A stretch of DNA of 64,000 nt from Dermanyssus gallinae (GCA_003439945.1 QVRM01006121.1:754501-818500), one strand, 5' to 3'; counted from the stretch's first letter, positions 42,180 to 54,341 are shown. Program-made: numbers and translations. The notes: generated by a model from the sequence alone, not told the origin.

Positions 42180-43560
42180 TCTTCGCAATTAATCAATTAC
42201 TTTGCAGGAATGTCAGGTACCTGCGATTTCATACCCAGAAAAACCAGCTTGATCTATGCGACCTGGGATGAGGTCACTCTCAGTGAAAGACCGCATCTCG
42301 AGACAGCCTTCACGGCGGACGTGATCCTCGCTCTCCAGGGTTTAAAGAACAACAAAACACTGTTTAACGAATGTCTTCGCGCTAGTATAATCCCGTCTCA
42401 GTGACTTGAAGCCACAATCGTCATCCCTAAGGGTAAAAGTGACCCAACCCAGCTGACCTCCCGGCGCCGTATAGCGAAAAAGAGCACATGCTACAAGTTG
42501 CTCTTATCGCTTCTCACCTGGAAACTAAATCAGTTCGTAGAGATGACTGACTTCATCCCTACTGAACAGCACGGGTTTCGACAAAATCGTTCTACGATTA
42601 CGGCATGCGTCAATCTGCTAGAGGCCATTAGGGAGGCTGTAGCAAAGCCCCACCCCTTTACGCTGTATTCGTCGATTTCAAAGCCGCCTTCGACTCAGCG
42701 CCCAGAGACATTATTCTGCGAACTGTGACCAACGTTGGTATCTCTCCTGCCGTCCTCAACCTATTGGTGGCCGTCTTGCAAAGCAACAAAATTAGAATAG
42801 ATGATGGTGTGTCGGAACGGGCCCCTTTTCTTCAGAGTACGGGCGTTGCCTAGGATGACAACTTGAGTCTGTTACTTCTCTCAGTTATTACTAAAACCCT
42901 ACCCGCAAAAATTCGAGGTCCAGGAAATCTGTTAGACGTGACATTGAACGCCGATGATCTTGTTATCTATGGAAAGAGTCGCTTTCAGGCTTAACAGGCC
43001 CTAGCCAGACTTTACGCGACCTCGTCTGGGTTTAGACTAACCGTAAACCTGAGAAAGATGCCATAAAGTTTAGAAGAGGCACGCGTTTAGCTGTTTACGA
43101 TGGACTCCGTTTGGCCGGTTCCGACCTACCTCATGTTGGTAAGTTTCCCTAATGAGGCTGCTTCTAACGTCGAACGGCCGCTGTTTTCTGTAACATAGCA
43201 GGGAAAGATGCAGAAGGGCGGTCGTTTGATCTGAAGATTGTTCCAATGGCCGCATACGGTATCGAAATTATCTGAAACGAGCTCACCCCAGCCTACCTCG
43301 AGCATCTAAATAATCTGAAGGCAGCGTACCTCAAGCGAGTCCTGCCGGCATATCCGAATTACTTCAACGTCCTCAAAACGTGGGAATGCAAGTTTGCTAA
43401 AATAGATGCGGATATCTTCAGCATCGGAGCAATGCAATGGAATAAGCCGAGCCGACCTAATCGCCATGTGGTGACTAGGTTCGTCGTGCATGATTTTTAC
43501 CAAGTGCTCTGCGCGACCCCCGGGTTTCATGATCCCTCGGTCTCGTAAAATACCTTGCGG
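42180..43560 (+). pseudogene. LINE RT remnant
   Basis: Plus-strand order: TWDEVTLSERPHLETAF, then ATIVIPKGKSD, PTEQHGFRQNRSTITACVNL (42560-42620), a worn motif A, GVAQDDNLSLLLFSVITK (motif B, about 42845-42895) and LNADDLVIYGKSR (motif C, YADD changed to NADD, about 42945-42980). A C-terminal part with YLKRVLPAYPNYFNVLKTWE is at 43327-43390. There are several stops. CR1/L2-like by style, but the clade is unsure. Confidence 0.6.
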
Positions 43561-43859
43561 TAGATACCATGCTGCATCCTGTACTCTAGTCCCGTTTCTA
43601 GCCAGTCCATTGTAGATACCAGGCTCGCGTCATAACTTTATAGTTTTCACATATCTATTACTTTATATGTCAAAATGTGTATATGTAGATATGTGCATAC
43701 CGTTTAAATGTACTTTTTCTACACAACATGTGTAATAATAAACCTGACAACAGAACACACCTTTATTATAAGTTAAGTGTGCTTTGTCGTTGCGGTAAAA
43801 CTCGTATGTGCTACATAGCTCTGTTGGACATCTGCTTAATATGTTCTACAAAATTGCAG

Positions 43860-44091
43860 TCTTGGCGGTCATCATGCTGACAATAGACATCGGTCTGTTA
43901 TTTTGGACCCTGAAAGAGATGCAGCGGGAACGTCCTGGGCCTCTCATGGATGAATCTACGCTAGATAGGATATTTTTCAAATTTCCGATATATTCCTACC
44001 AATCACTCTACGTATTCAATCTCACGAATTATAAAGAATTTATAACCGGGAAGACACCTGTCGTGCAAGAACTCGGACCGTTTGTATACAG
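43860..44091 (+). CDS. CD36/scavenger receptor class B gene 2, exon 1 of those seen
   Basis: The paralogue of 571-802, with the same length, phase and donor (AG|GTTAGT). It encodes the end of the first membrane segment (VIMLTIDIGLLFWTL) and KFPIYSYQSLYVFNLTNYKE, then PVVQELGPFVY. The last is closer to the family consensus than in gene 1. The acceptor AAATTGCAG at 43859 is shared with gene 1. It lies 4.3 kb after the AATAAA of gene 1, in the same orientation, which fits tandem duplication. The true first exon is not identified in the intervening LINE-filled DNA. Confidence 0.85.
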
Positions 44092-44708
44092 GTTAGTTAT
44101 CTTTAGAGTTACACCCTTTAATGTTACATTTAAGATTGTACCTGACTATGTAGATTGAATCTCGTATTAATATGTATGGGGCGTTTATATTTAAATGCTC
44201 GTTGTTACGAGATGAATCTCAAGAAATTTAAGTTTTAGTCTCATATTTTTCGCCGATGAAAGTGAAACACTTCGATGAGTTTCTTGTATGTGGTTTTATA
44301 CGTTATACTATATACTACCTGACCAAGGGCATGTCTTGTTACCGAATAACTGTAATGGAAGGCGTTAACCTAAATAGTTTTGCATATACCTAAAAATAGT
44401 TTATTAGAATGTAGGTAAGACCGTATGTCGGCGGAATGTGCAAGTGTAAATCAAAGTTTTCTAAACCATTCGACGACTGCAGGCTAGTTTGTAAAATGTA
44501 GGTGAAACGTCGCACGTGTGTGCATGTTAAAGCTTCTGTATTTACACAAATGTGATCCTTGATGGCTCATGAACTAGACCGTCTATGATTCCCTCACTGC
44601 ACAGGGTTGCACACTGTTTATATTCACACCTGGTTGGACTAGGACCTTACCCGGTCGTGGTGATCCTGTTTTTTGCTGCATCCACCTGTTATCTTGCTAG
44701 CTTGCGGC
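44092..44708. other. Gene 2 intron 1, first part
   Basis: The first 240 bases align with the same intron of gene 1 (803-1060), for example GGACGTTTATATTTAAATGC against GGGCGTTTATATTTAAATGC. No gene is seen. Confidence 0.7.
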
Positions 44709-45878
44709 TTTTTTTTTTGTGAGGTTGGGGAAAAATGCTTTATGCACACCCAGCGCAGTTATCACTGTCCGGGCGTGTAGAAGCGCGTAGGTAGTGTGGG
44801 ACTCCCCGATGGCATGGGGTTACCCACTAAAAAACCCTAGTCCTCACATTTACCCCCCTAGGGTTCGGTACTGTTTGCCAGTTCTTCAAGGCCCTGGGGG
44901 GGAGTCGTCCGCTCTACATCTACGACATGGCCTCCGAGGCCTGTAAGGACGTCTCACAATCTCTTCTAGCGAGTGAAGCGCGTCTTTCCTTCTCTAGGCA
45001 GGTCTTTTCTCTGATGATCCGGTCGAGGTATGACGCTCCTTCTCTCCATGATTGGCCTGACGTCAACGTCGATGTTATGATTGTTTTAGTGTCAGCTGCA
45101 GCTAGTGCATATTTGGAGGTCTGCCTGAGGTTCGAGAGCCTTGGGCATCCTGCGACCGTGTGGTCCACGTCGTCAGGTTCCCCAGTTGTGCACAAAACAC
45201 AGATGTCTGAGTGAGACTTGCCTATTCTCATCATGTACGTTTGGAATTGGCCGTGTCCCGTTACAGCCTGTGTGGCGTAGAATGATAACCAGCCTTGGCC
45301 TGGGCAGTTGCACCATTCATGTAAATCACTGACGAGGTGGCGGGTCCAGCCCGCGCGTGAGGATAGGGCACGCCATTCCTCCGCCCAAGTCTGCATCGTC
45401 GCCTCTCTTGCTTCGTTGTAGTCAGTATATCCGTCCCTTCGCTTGGTGCTCCTCTGTCCTGCCAGGAGGTCCCATGGGAGCATTCTGGCTAGTACTAGCG
45501 CAGCCTCCGTGCTGACAGTTCTATACACTCTGCTGACACGTATCGCGATTGATCTTTGAGCCGACCCAAGGAGCTGCCTGTTGCTGATCGTGCGAAGGGC
45601 CATGTCAGCCCACACTGACGCTGCGTATAGTGCCGTGGACTCCGCCGCCGACGCTATCAATATTCTCTTCTCCAAATCCGCGCCTCCCGACCGAGGCAGG
45701 ATTTTAGCCATTGCCCTAGCGATTGTATGCACTTTTTTGGATATGGCCAATATGTGGGCGCGGCCCGTAAGGCCGGAATCGAGAGTGACTCCTAGATATT
45801 TTGCCGTTTTCGACAGCATGATAGCGTGGCCGTCCAATGTCAAGTGAATGCCGCGGGTGCGTTTGCGACCTGACGGGG
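44709..45878 (-). mobile_element. 5'-truncated copy of the R1-like LINE
   Basis: Nearly identical to 29680-30856 and of the same strand sense. It ends in an A-run at 44709-44718 and breaks off at GTTTGCGACCTGAC. The flanks TAGCTTGCGGC (44698-44708) and TAGCTTGTGCC (45879-45889) form an 11-bp target duplication with one mismatch. Truncation at the 5' end is the usual result of incomplete target-primed reverse transcription. It lies in intron 1 of gene 2. Confidence 0.88.
44920..45843 (-). pseudogene. C-terminal 307 codons of the LINE ORF2
   Basis: Open frame covering the thumb end (AKYLGVTLDSGLTGRAH) through STEAALVLARMLPWDLL and the CCHC CVLCTTGEPDDVDHTVAGC to the stop. About ten residues differ from the long copy. 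The palm is absent, so it has no activity. Confidence 0.85.
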
Positions 45879-45889
45879 TAGCTTGTGCC

Positions 45890-47002
45890 TATTGATATCT
45901 TTCTGATTCAAACCCGAATGTATTCATTTTGTGTTCTGCAAGGATTTTTCCTGATTTCACGATTATTTTTCATTAATATATGAAAAGAAAGTACGCTTCT
46001 ATAGCGTACATATCCACTATACAATTTTCCGAAGTACAACATTTTGTTATTGTATTTTAGGATATGAAATGCACTTTGCGCATACCTGCCGATGTTCTTA
46101 ACGGACACTGTGATACTCAACATGGGCAGAGTATATGACTGGATCATATGCCTAAGATATAATGCCAAACATAATACGCACTAGACTACCTCCCTCTCCC
46201 CATCAAGTTCGGGATTTTATGAGAATGAGGCTACAACCCCCTTTCATAAGTCGACGCATATGCCGCGACACGCGGGAGGGACAGCTTATCATTGGCGCTG
46301 CATGAGACGACTGTGTGTGCGATGTAGGCTGTATGCCAGGGGAGCACAAGACTCTGTCAAGTGTCTGGTATCAACTTTCCGTTGCCATGTCCCCGTAAAT
46401 CTGAGTGACGTAGTACAAAAGTGGCCCCGGAGCCGTCATACTTATACGGAGGTCTAAGATGATTGTCTGTGTCCAGAGGCCTCGGTTGTATCCGGAGCGC
46501 GAGGGGCTTACTATGCCCACACGTGGAGCGCGCGTTTAGTTCAGGTCACCATTAAGTCGCTTCTTTTTTTGCTTGCTAAGAAGGTCTCACGGAAGTGCAA
46601 GAAAGGCGCGGAAACTGTGCTTTCTTTTGGGCGCCCTCTCCCAAGAAAGAACACGTATACGAAGTTGTGAGCCTCGTGTCCAGCATCACCCACAAATTTC
46701 TAACTCACCTATTATCCACGATGAAGTGTCCTGTGATTTTGGCCGGTAGGATAAATGGCCTCTGATTTAAGCGTGCTACCTGAGTATTTTTAATGGCGGT
46801 GTCAGTAGTCCTAACAATGCTAGATCGTCAACTTAAGCTAGTATCTCGACGCCTTCTATCATGCTGTAAAGTTTTACAAGTCTATCGCAAGCGAAGTTTC
46901 ACAAAACCGGATCAAGCACCGATCCATGACGGACCCTCGCATTTACCGGGTAGATCTCGTCTTCTAGCAGTAGCCTCGGATCCTCGAGATATGAGGATAT
47001 AA
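45890..47002. other. Unassigned sequence
   Basis: AT-rich to about 46250, then GC-richer debris that could be worn LINE. No domain is recognised. Confidence 0.35.
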
Positions 47003-48326
47003 TACGAGGTGTGTTCAAAACGTATCGCGACTTTTGAATTTTCGCGGGTTACGTATATTCGAATTTCGATTTTTTTGGCGTTATGTTGGTACTCATGTCT
47101 CTCACTTATGCCGACAAGCTCGGCCATTTTGAATGTTCACTTAATTGTTGACAGCTGCTTTGCTTGCACGTGTTTTGGATCGTCTTCGATTTTTACCTAT
47201 TCAAAAAAATTGATCAAAGAACCTGTATCAAATTTTGTGTGAAAAACGAAATTAAGTGCGCGGATGCATTCCGAATGTTGACTGTGGCATACGGAGAAGC
47301 TACCTTGGACCGAAGCAACGTTTATCGGTGGTACAAAATGTTCTTAGAAGGCCGAGAAGATGTGAACGACGAAGAGCGTGCCGGACGCCCGAGCACTTCA
47401 ACAACAGACGAAAAAATTAATGAAGTGGAGAAAATGGTATTGGCCAATCGTCGAATCACCGTTAGAGAAGTTGCTGAGGACCTAAACATATCGATTGGCT
47501 CGTGCCATTCGATTTTTATCAATGATTTGGGCATGAGACGGGTCGCCGCGAAATTCGTACCAAAATTGCTCAATTGCGACCAAAAACAGCATCGCATGAA
47601 CATTGCTAATGAGATGTTGGACTCTGTCCGCGACGACCCAAATTTGCTCCAGAGGGTCATAACTGGTGACGAATCGTGGGTTTATGGTTATGACGTGGAA
47701 ACCAAAGCTCAATCATCTCAATGGAAGCTGCCGCACGAACCAAGACCGAAAAAAGCGCGCCAAGTTCGGTCGAATGTGAAAGTTTTGCTGACAGTTTTCT
47801 TCGATTGCAGGGGCGTGGTGCATCATGAGTTCTTGCCACAGGGTAGAACGGTCAATAAGGAATATTACCTGCAAGTTATGCGCAATTGGCGCGACGCAAT
47901 CCGCCAGAAACGCCCGGATTTGTGGAAGAACAAAAATTGGCTTTTGCACCACGATAACGCCCCTGCTCACACATCGTTGCTTGTGCGCGAGTTTTTGGCC
48001 AAAAACAACACACTAATGATGCCGCAGCCACCGTATTCCCCAGATCTGGCCCCTGTGACTTTTTCTTGTTCCCTAAACTGCAGAGGCCCATGAAAGGACG
48101 ACGTTACGCTACGCTTGACGAGATAAAGACGGCATCGAAGGAGGAGCTGAACAAGATAAAAAAAAATGGTTTTTTGAAGTGCTTCGAAGATTGGAAAAAC
48201 CGTTGGCACAAGTGTATAATATCTCATGGGGATTACTTTGAAGGGGACAAAATAGATATTCATGAATAAATGAATAATTTTTGAAAAAAACACAAAAGTC
48301 GCGATACTTTTTGAACACACCTCGTA
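47003..48326 (+). mobile_element. mariner transposon, copy A
   Basis: A Tc1/mariner element of 1320 bases between TA target duplications (47003-47004 and 48325-48326). The 32-base terminal inverted repeats start CGAGGTGTGTTCAAAA, with one mismatch on the left end of this copy. It contains a transposase gene with a late frameshift. About 98-99 percent identical to the element at 58561-59884. Confidence 0.95.
47164..48093 (+). pseudogene. mariner transposase, frameshifted before the last Asp
   Basis: Encodes the N-terminal helix-turn-helix pair (FRMLTVAYGEATLDRSNVYR and VREVAEDLNISIGSCHSIF) and the linker WKLPHEPRPKK. Of the catalytic Asp residues it keeps ITGDESWVYGYD and HHDNAPAHTS. Compared with copy B one C is missing at about 48050-48056 (CCCCTGTGAC against CCCCCTGTGAC), so the frame leaves the family sequence at LAP, loses the third Asp of DD34D and ends at 48093. 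The correct C-terminus survives in another frame (48100-48269, ending GDYFEGDKIDIHE). Inactive, though recently so. Confidence 0.9.
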
Positions 48327-48424
48327 CGTCAAACGTAGAGGGAACTGTTTCTGTCATATATCATCACCGAACCAGGGTATAGAAACGTTCTCTACGAGGT
48401 TGTTGGCTACGTCCAAATGGCATA

Positions 48425-49187
48425 CCGGGCGATAAAAATGATCTGGGGCCAGAAACTAGTTCTAAAAACAGCGCTAGGTGCGTGATCTTCCATTTCGGTG
48501 AAGTCAAGATTAGATTCCTTTCTGAAGACTAGACGTTTAGCCGCATCTATAGCTCCTTGGCCGTAGGGGTACTCGGCAAGGTTAGGGAGTTCAGGTTCAG
48601 AGAGGTTCAGGGAGGTAGAGAGAAGTACTCGGCAAAGGTCCGACGGGCTACTGAGGAAACAGTGTTGCCGTTACATACAGTGTTCTCTTCGGCGAAAAGG
48701 ATCCGGGGCCAGAAACTGGTTCTGGAAACAGCGCTAGGTGCGTGATCTTCCATTTCGATGACGTCAAGATTAGATTTCTTCCTGAAGACTAGACGTTTAG
48801 CCGCATCTATAGCTCCTTGGCCGTAGGGGTACTCGGCAAGGTCAGGGAGTTCAGGCTCAGAGAGGTTCAGGGAGGTAGAGAGAAGTACTCGGCAAAGGTC
48901 CGACGGGCTACTGAGGAAACAGTGTTGCCGTTACATACAGTGTTCTCTTCGGCGAAAAGGATCCGGGGCCAGAAACTGGTTCTGGAAACAGCGCTAGGTG
49001 CGTGATCTTCCATTTCGATGACGTCAAGATTAGATTTCTTCCTGAAGACTAGACGTTTAGCCGCATCTATAGCTCCTTGGCCGTAGGGGTACTCGGCAAG
49101 GTCAGGGAGTTCAGGCTCAGAGAGGTTCAGGGAGGTAGAGAGAAGTACTCGGCAAAGGTCTGACGGGCTACTGAGGAAACAATGTTT
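48425..49187 (+). repeat. Tandem array, 260-bp unit, about 2.9 copies
   Basis: The period is exactly 260: ATCTGGGGCC at 48441, ATCCGGGGCC at 48701 and again at 48961. Units 2 and 3 are almost identical and unit 1 differs at a few sites. Each unit contains a 62-codon open frame (48557-48745, 48817-49005) beginning MAVGVLGKVREFR, which is a by-product of repetition unless expression is shown. A related single copy lies at 2490-2700. Confidence 0.95.
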
Positions 49188-49189
49188 TT

Positions 49190-50500
49190 TTACGAGTCCC
49201 TAAGAGTTCTCCTAGACCGCCTTAATAAACTTCCTCCAGGCTCTGCTTTGGCCCGCGCCGCCTCCATTTTCAGTACTTTTCCGGTAAAGTCGCTGGGTAG
49301 CCCGGGCCCCCAAGAATGACTCATCAGATGCGTTTGTTTTGTAAGGACGCAGTTGGCTTTTATACAATCGCAGCTAGCCTCCTTCACGGTTGACGAGCAC
49401 TACATTTAAGCCCCAAACGCAGGACCAATAGTAGGCCAAGTGCTATAGAATCGGGCTTAGAACGGAGTCCTGCGGCACGCCGGCTGTCACATTATGCTAG
49501 CTTCTCTTTGTGACGAGCATCCTGTCATCCAAATAAAAATCACTTTTCAGTTGGCTGTTCTAGAAGCGTTATCGAAGAGGATGAGAAAAACGAACCATCG
49601 GCCTTTGAGATAGTCCATAGTCCCGTAGTACGTCTTCCGCAGGATTCGTCGGAGGTCGTTCATCCTTGACCGGCTCTATCTTTTCTGGTCATCCGACAGG
49701 TAATGAAGGTCCTTGATCCTTGCCTTTAAGCGCTCTGATATTACATTTTTAAGGAGTTGGTCTATTGTATCCAATAGACAAGTTGGTATTTAAGAGCTAG
49801 ACTTTGCGCGGCTTTGGAATGAGCGCAAGCTGCGTCCTTTTTCTATTGAGCCATGCCCGTCAACTTCTCTGGCTGCTTTCTTGCCCGTCAGTGAATTACC
49901 CTGGGCGGCACGTTGTCGGGGCCTGGTGCTGTTCCGGATGCCATCCTCTCGCCCTGTGCATAGGATTTCATCTACCGTGACAGTTAGGATGTCTTTTTGG
50001 CAACGAAGAGGGTTGTAGCGAGCGCGAGGGCTGGTTAGGGAAAAACAGTTGAACCTGCTCCAGGGTCTTCTTAGGCGACAAAGAGGAGTCGTTCAGGGAA
50101 GCTTACCCGTGACGACTTAACAATGACAGTTTCAGTGTTCGTCGGCAATTCCTGTAGTAGTTCTGCAATTCGTCCGCCCGTCGCTGGGCTAGAAGGAAGA
50201 AGGAGTGTTCATCTCCTCGCCAGCGTCATCTTGCAATTTATGACCTGGCTAGCGTCATGGTTATGTGGGCCCTCTGTGAAGTTTTACGGGTCTCTTCAAC
50301 GGCGGGGGCTATCACAGTTAGGTACGCGAATAACGCCCGGATATACCCCGAGGAGGACCGCTTTCGTCCGACAAGCCGTTTGCAAGATCCCGCGTCGACG
50401 TCAGTGTCTTGCGCCGTTCTTGCCCGGAACGTGGCAATGATGGAGACGTCTCAATTGCGACGTCGGTGAGGTAATAAAGGGATAGGGGGACTCCTGAGGG
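49190..50500 (-). pseudogene. R1-like LINE RT remnant
   Basis: Minus-strand pieces in order: SLSPKKTLEQVQLFFPNQPS (about 50040-50095, equal to LTQEETLRQVKKLFPSHSP in the long element), TAPGPDNVPPRVIH (about 49895-49940), LLKNVISERLKARIKDL (about 49700-49755), FVFLILFDNA (motif A, about 49570-49600) and VTAGVPQDSVLSPIL (motif B, about 49450-49495). Motif C is not found. Frames shift often. Confidence 0.6.
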
Positions 50501-50967
50501 TCAACGTAAAAGTAATGTATCGATGGTCGCACATCAATTCAAGGCGGAGAGCGAGGCGTCGTTCATCAGGTCTGTACCTGTATGTTGGAAATTAGGCACT
50601 GCGTAATTGCGACATCTCAGGCGCAAGCCGCGCGAATTGTAGACCCCAGCGGTTGCATACGCGATCCGATCCGCCGCCTTATCTGCCGTTCACACGTTTA
50701 TTCGATGCCTAGGCTATTGGCAGCGTTAGCACGTCGATAGCCACAGCTACGCGTTTGGACGGCATGTTCCATCACCTATTCGAACGTTCTGGTGGGCCTA
50801 AAGCTGATACGTTACTGCGTGTTCGCACAATAACTTAATATTTAGCTGTGCTGCGGCCTTGCCGAGGCTCTCTGTTGGAGTACCGCAGAGCTTTCTGACC
50901 TTACGCATCGGTAAAGGCTTCGGTCAAAAAGGGGTCAATACCCTACAGTGCCGCTTTCTGAAACTTA
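50501..50967. other. Worn LINE sequence
   Basis: GC-rich. It contains motifs that recur near 5130-5240 (ACCGCAGAGCTT...GACC...GGTAAAGGC), so it belongs to the same LINE family. No frame can be read. Confidence 0.4.
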
Positions 50968-51779
50968 TTATGAACTTCCGGTAAGTTCGTTCAGCTCAAA
51001 GCTAACCGCCTCGCGATTCGGAGGGATCTCAGAGGTCTCAGTAGCGTGCAGGACCGCCCCCGTCCTGCGCGACTGCTCCACCAGTGCCGACAGGGCGAAA
51101 AATTGTCTTGCCAGCCCTGCCAAAGCGGCGGCGCCAGAGGCAGTTGCGACGCTCACAAACAAAGGCGCAACCTCTCTAGGGATGTAGGAGTTACGCATGC
51201 GCCTCAAGCGGCCAGTGCATTTACTTAAAGCCGTCGATGTCCTAATCCGTTCGTAATCCTAGCATCAGATATTCCATTGGGGGCGCACCGGACGCAGATC
51301 GCACAACACTTCAGACGGAGAGGGCTTCTGTTCCCGCGTTGTCTCGCTCTTGGTGTGCGGTGTCCCGTCCGGTCTAGAAGATCCCGATGTCTTCATCTAT
51401 CTCCACCCGGACCTCTTGAAGGGCTAAATTAATAGCATCCGTTGCGGCGTGCAGTTTGCGAAGGCCATACTCTAAGTGGCGGAAAACCTTATTCAGCTCA
51501 GTCTTACTGTTTATAAGCTTTGCAAAAGCTCAACCATCTTCTTGGCGTGCTCTTTGAGGATCTCGTACGAGGTGTCAAACGCCTGACATGAAGCCCGGGC
51601 GCCCCCTGGAATCGATGCTGCCCGGGTTCGCGTCTGTCAAACGCTTGCGGCTAGCCAAGAAACCCGTGTACTGATCGTCCGCAGCAGCAAGCACAACACC
51701 GCACTGAGATCGCCGCACTGTGAAACGAAACGAAAGCACAGGATACAAGAAAAGTCCAGTAATCCTTAACCTCTCCACG
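50968..51779 (-). pseudogene. R1-like LINE ORF1 (gag) N-terminal remnant
   Basis: Minus-strand pieces give a coiled-coil stretch (EAFAKLINSKTELNKVFRHL, then HAATDAINLALQEVRVEID, about 51380-51530) that matches in style the coiled coil of the long element's gag. A downstream piece with LAGLARQFFALSALVEQSRR lies at about 51050-51120. Stops interrupt it. Confidence 0.45.
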
Positions 51780-51955
51780 GGAGACTCGAGTGCATCGGAA
51801 TTTTTGCGTCAGAGGCTGTCGCTCGACATCCAACAAGGAAACGCAGCATTTGTTCGGGGCACATTTTGTCGAACTGGGCTAATTCCGGGTTAGATAACCC
51901 GTAACCACACCCTAACGCGGAGACAATTGTTCACTCCAAAGTGCTAACATAAGAA
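51780..51955 (+). repeat. 3' end of a YLDDG-type LINE, copy 1
   Basis: Aligns with 56405-56580: GCATCGGAATTTTTGCG, then GAGGCTGTCGCTCGACAT. The coded end ASEFLRQRLSLDIQQGNAA is the usual C-terminus of this RT family. It is only this fragment and lies in the opposite orientation to the R1-like remnant beside it. Confidence 0.7.
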
Positions 51956-52116
51956 GTCATTTAATAAAATAATGTGGTCAAAACCAAAAAAAAGTCCAGT
52001 ACAACCATCCGCGTCAAGAGCATACGTCCATTCTCGACGATGGTCAGAACGAGACGAGGGGGAATCCTGGCCATGTTCCGAGCGATCTTTTAAGTAATTT
52101 GTAGACCATGGGTCAT

Positions 52117-52375
52117 CTACGCCTGTATGTTGGCTAGCGACGCGCTAACGGTGCTGTCTCTTAACAAGCCAAGACATAGGAGACCGAGAATGACGAGGTC
52201 GTCGACGTGCGCGATGGTCTAGCCACTTTTTCGACTAGCATACGACTACGAAACGAATTCATCAAAGTGTCGGTACGTTTTTTTTCTGATGGGAGATTTG
52301 AACACGCGAATGCACTATCTGTACTGGCAATCACAGCCCTTAGTGTGGTATTTTCACCCACTAAAAATCTCATTT
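52117..52375 (-). pseudogene. RT motif C fragment and LINE 3' hairpin
   Basis: The minus strand reads IAHVDDLVILGLLCLGLL (about 52160-52230), a diverged copy of the fragment at 5634-5740. Immediately beyond, TTTTTAGTGGGTGAAAATA with CCACACTA (52341-52369 on the plus strand as complement) is the shared LINE 3' hairpin. A C14 tract follows at 52376-52389. Confidence 0.45.
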
Positions 52376-52689
52376 CCCCCCCCCCCCCCGAGTTCGGAAA
52401 TGCGTGGCACTATTCAGAGACCGCGCGAGGGAGTCTCGTGCTCCACCGGTTGTCATATATCTCGTCGTATCCTCAGCTCACAAAGCCGAGGGATACGTGG
52501 AGCAATTCGACGGTGGGCTGGGCTGTCATAGCCCCTTGCTGGGCATCCTCAAATTGACCACCCAAACATCTAAGAAATAGACGCCTGCAGCCCATGCGGC
52601 GACATCCTCCACCACATGACCGACAGTGTTTCGTGTCGATCTTCCTGCATAACAATACATAGATCACAATAGATAACATAGATAACAAT

Positions 52690-52810
52690 ACATAGATCTT
52701 CTTCAGACCCGGGCCAGGGCGGAGCAGGACGGAACCGTATGGTCAACATCGTCCGGCTGCCCCGACGTGCAGAGTTTGCACGTTTGTCACGTGTTCAAGT
52801 GGCTCGTTTT
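52690..52810 (-). pseudogene. R1-like C-terminal zinc fragment
   Basis: The minus strand reads CKLCTSGQPDDVDHTVPSC, equal in pattern to CVLCTTGEPDDVDHTVAGC of the long element. A related stretch is at 3380-3470 (CCGGGCCAGGGCGGA shared). Confidence 0.55.
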
Positions 52811-54051
52811 CACCTACGAGATTATATGGCAAATATTTTTTTTCTACTTTGATCCACTGCTATTTACAACAAAGTTCTTAGGACGTCGACTTTGTTTGAA
52901 AACGGGAATTCAAGTCTTTTTTGCCATTAATCCTAAATAAACATTTGTACCATATCACGGTAGGAAACCGAAATCATCTTTATTGATTTGAGTGAATTAC
53001 AAGAAATACAACATGGTTAATGATGAGATATCTACAGTGAGAGTTAGTGCTGTTCTTTTGAACTCTAATTAAGTGAGTCTGCGGACATGCGCCCCAAACT
53101 GAGGACAAATTGTTTACTGGCTTACATTATTAAACCAGCTGCAACTGTGCAATATTTTTTAATAAAAATGACAAGTGCTGCGAGATATTCAAAGCAACGT
53201 GCCTGTAAAAGCTTCCCATCCGTTCAGATAAATAGGAACCTTACAAGCTGTGTATGAACGCAGTCTTGAGCCTTTTTCACCTCAATGTATATGGCCTGTT
53301 ATATGGCCTGACCCTAAAGGAGCCAAGAATTAGGCTGAGTTACAAAATGCATCACTAGATTTTGTAGTGCTACGACGGTTGTCATACCAGAATTTGTTTA
53401 CGGAAATAGTTTGCTGGCATGCAAGTATGCTCTGCATGCAGCAATGCGACGTTTATCACATACAGCAAGCGCCACCGTTAAAAAATTACAGTAATAAATA
53501 TGCGTGTGTAATGTAAGCTTAAACTTGGTTGATAAAATACCAATTGCTACATCTTGTCCTGTAAAAAATTAGGCTTTGATGCGTGTGCTAGTTAAAGTAT
53601 TCGACTTAACTTCTGCAAATGAACACGCACTTGAGGTGTTATGGCCTGATAAGGTAAATTCCGGCTTGCAGCAAATCATAAATCGATAAAATAATCGGTT
53701 GCTTGCTTGTAGCATGAAATGAGCAGCATGACATAATTGTCGGCCGATCGACTGGGGGTCATTCAGTCACTGTCTGGGGCGGTATTACCTTAAAAAGCAA
53801 AACTCCACTAGTTTTTTTCAATTGGAACTGTGACGGCCGATGTATAATCTGCTCTTCGGGTTTGTGATTCAAAGTTTTTATAGCTCCGTATGTAATGTAG
53901 AAGTGTTTTAAGACATTTCCTATCATACAACAACATATAGCAGTATTACTAGTCTCAGTAAAATATTTAGTGATATTTCAATACTTATCCATTACTGTCA
54001 TATTTGTGGCCCAGTATATAATGCGTTTTCAATCGCCTGGACTTTGCGCAG
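52811..54051. other. Gene 2 intron 1, last part
   Basis: AT-rich. The final 200 bases align with the intron before gene 1 exon 2. No gene or repeat is recognised. Confidence 0.6.
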
Positions 54052-54282
54052 GATCAAATATCTCAGGACAAAGGACGAATATTTCGACGGTGGTCTTAAT
54101 TATTGGGACCTGCATTCGTTCCATTTTGAGCCCAGTATGTCAAACGCCAGCCTTAATGATAAAATTACAACCGTCAACTTTGCTGCCATCATCTACTTTC
54201 ATTCGAATGGCACGCCGAACTGGGAGGTCCAAAAGAAAACTCTCTTTATACACGTCACCGTCGACGAATACTTCTATAAAGG
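54052..54282 (+). CDS. CD36 gene 2, exon 2
   Basis: Acceptor TTGCGCAG|GATCAAA and donor AAAGG|GTAGGT. It encodes GGLNYWDLHSFHFEPSMSN, then ASLNDKITTVNFAAI and VTVDEYFYKG, with sequons NAS and NGT conserved with gene 1. The length is 231 nt and the phases match. About 60 of 77 residues are the same as in gene 1, and most changes are conservative, which suggests both copies are under selection. Confidence 0.88.
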
Positions 54283-54341
54283 GTAGGTTGGTGCTATATA
54301 TATGTATAATCAGAATATTTATATATAGTTATCTCTGATTA

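Noticed and set aside
48557..49005. Repeated 62-codon ORF in the 260-bp array as a real gene
   Set aside because: The unit length is not a multiple of three, the frame has no known motif, and openness over 62 codons in a repeat is not informative.
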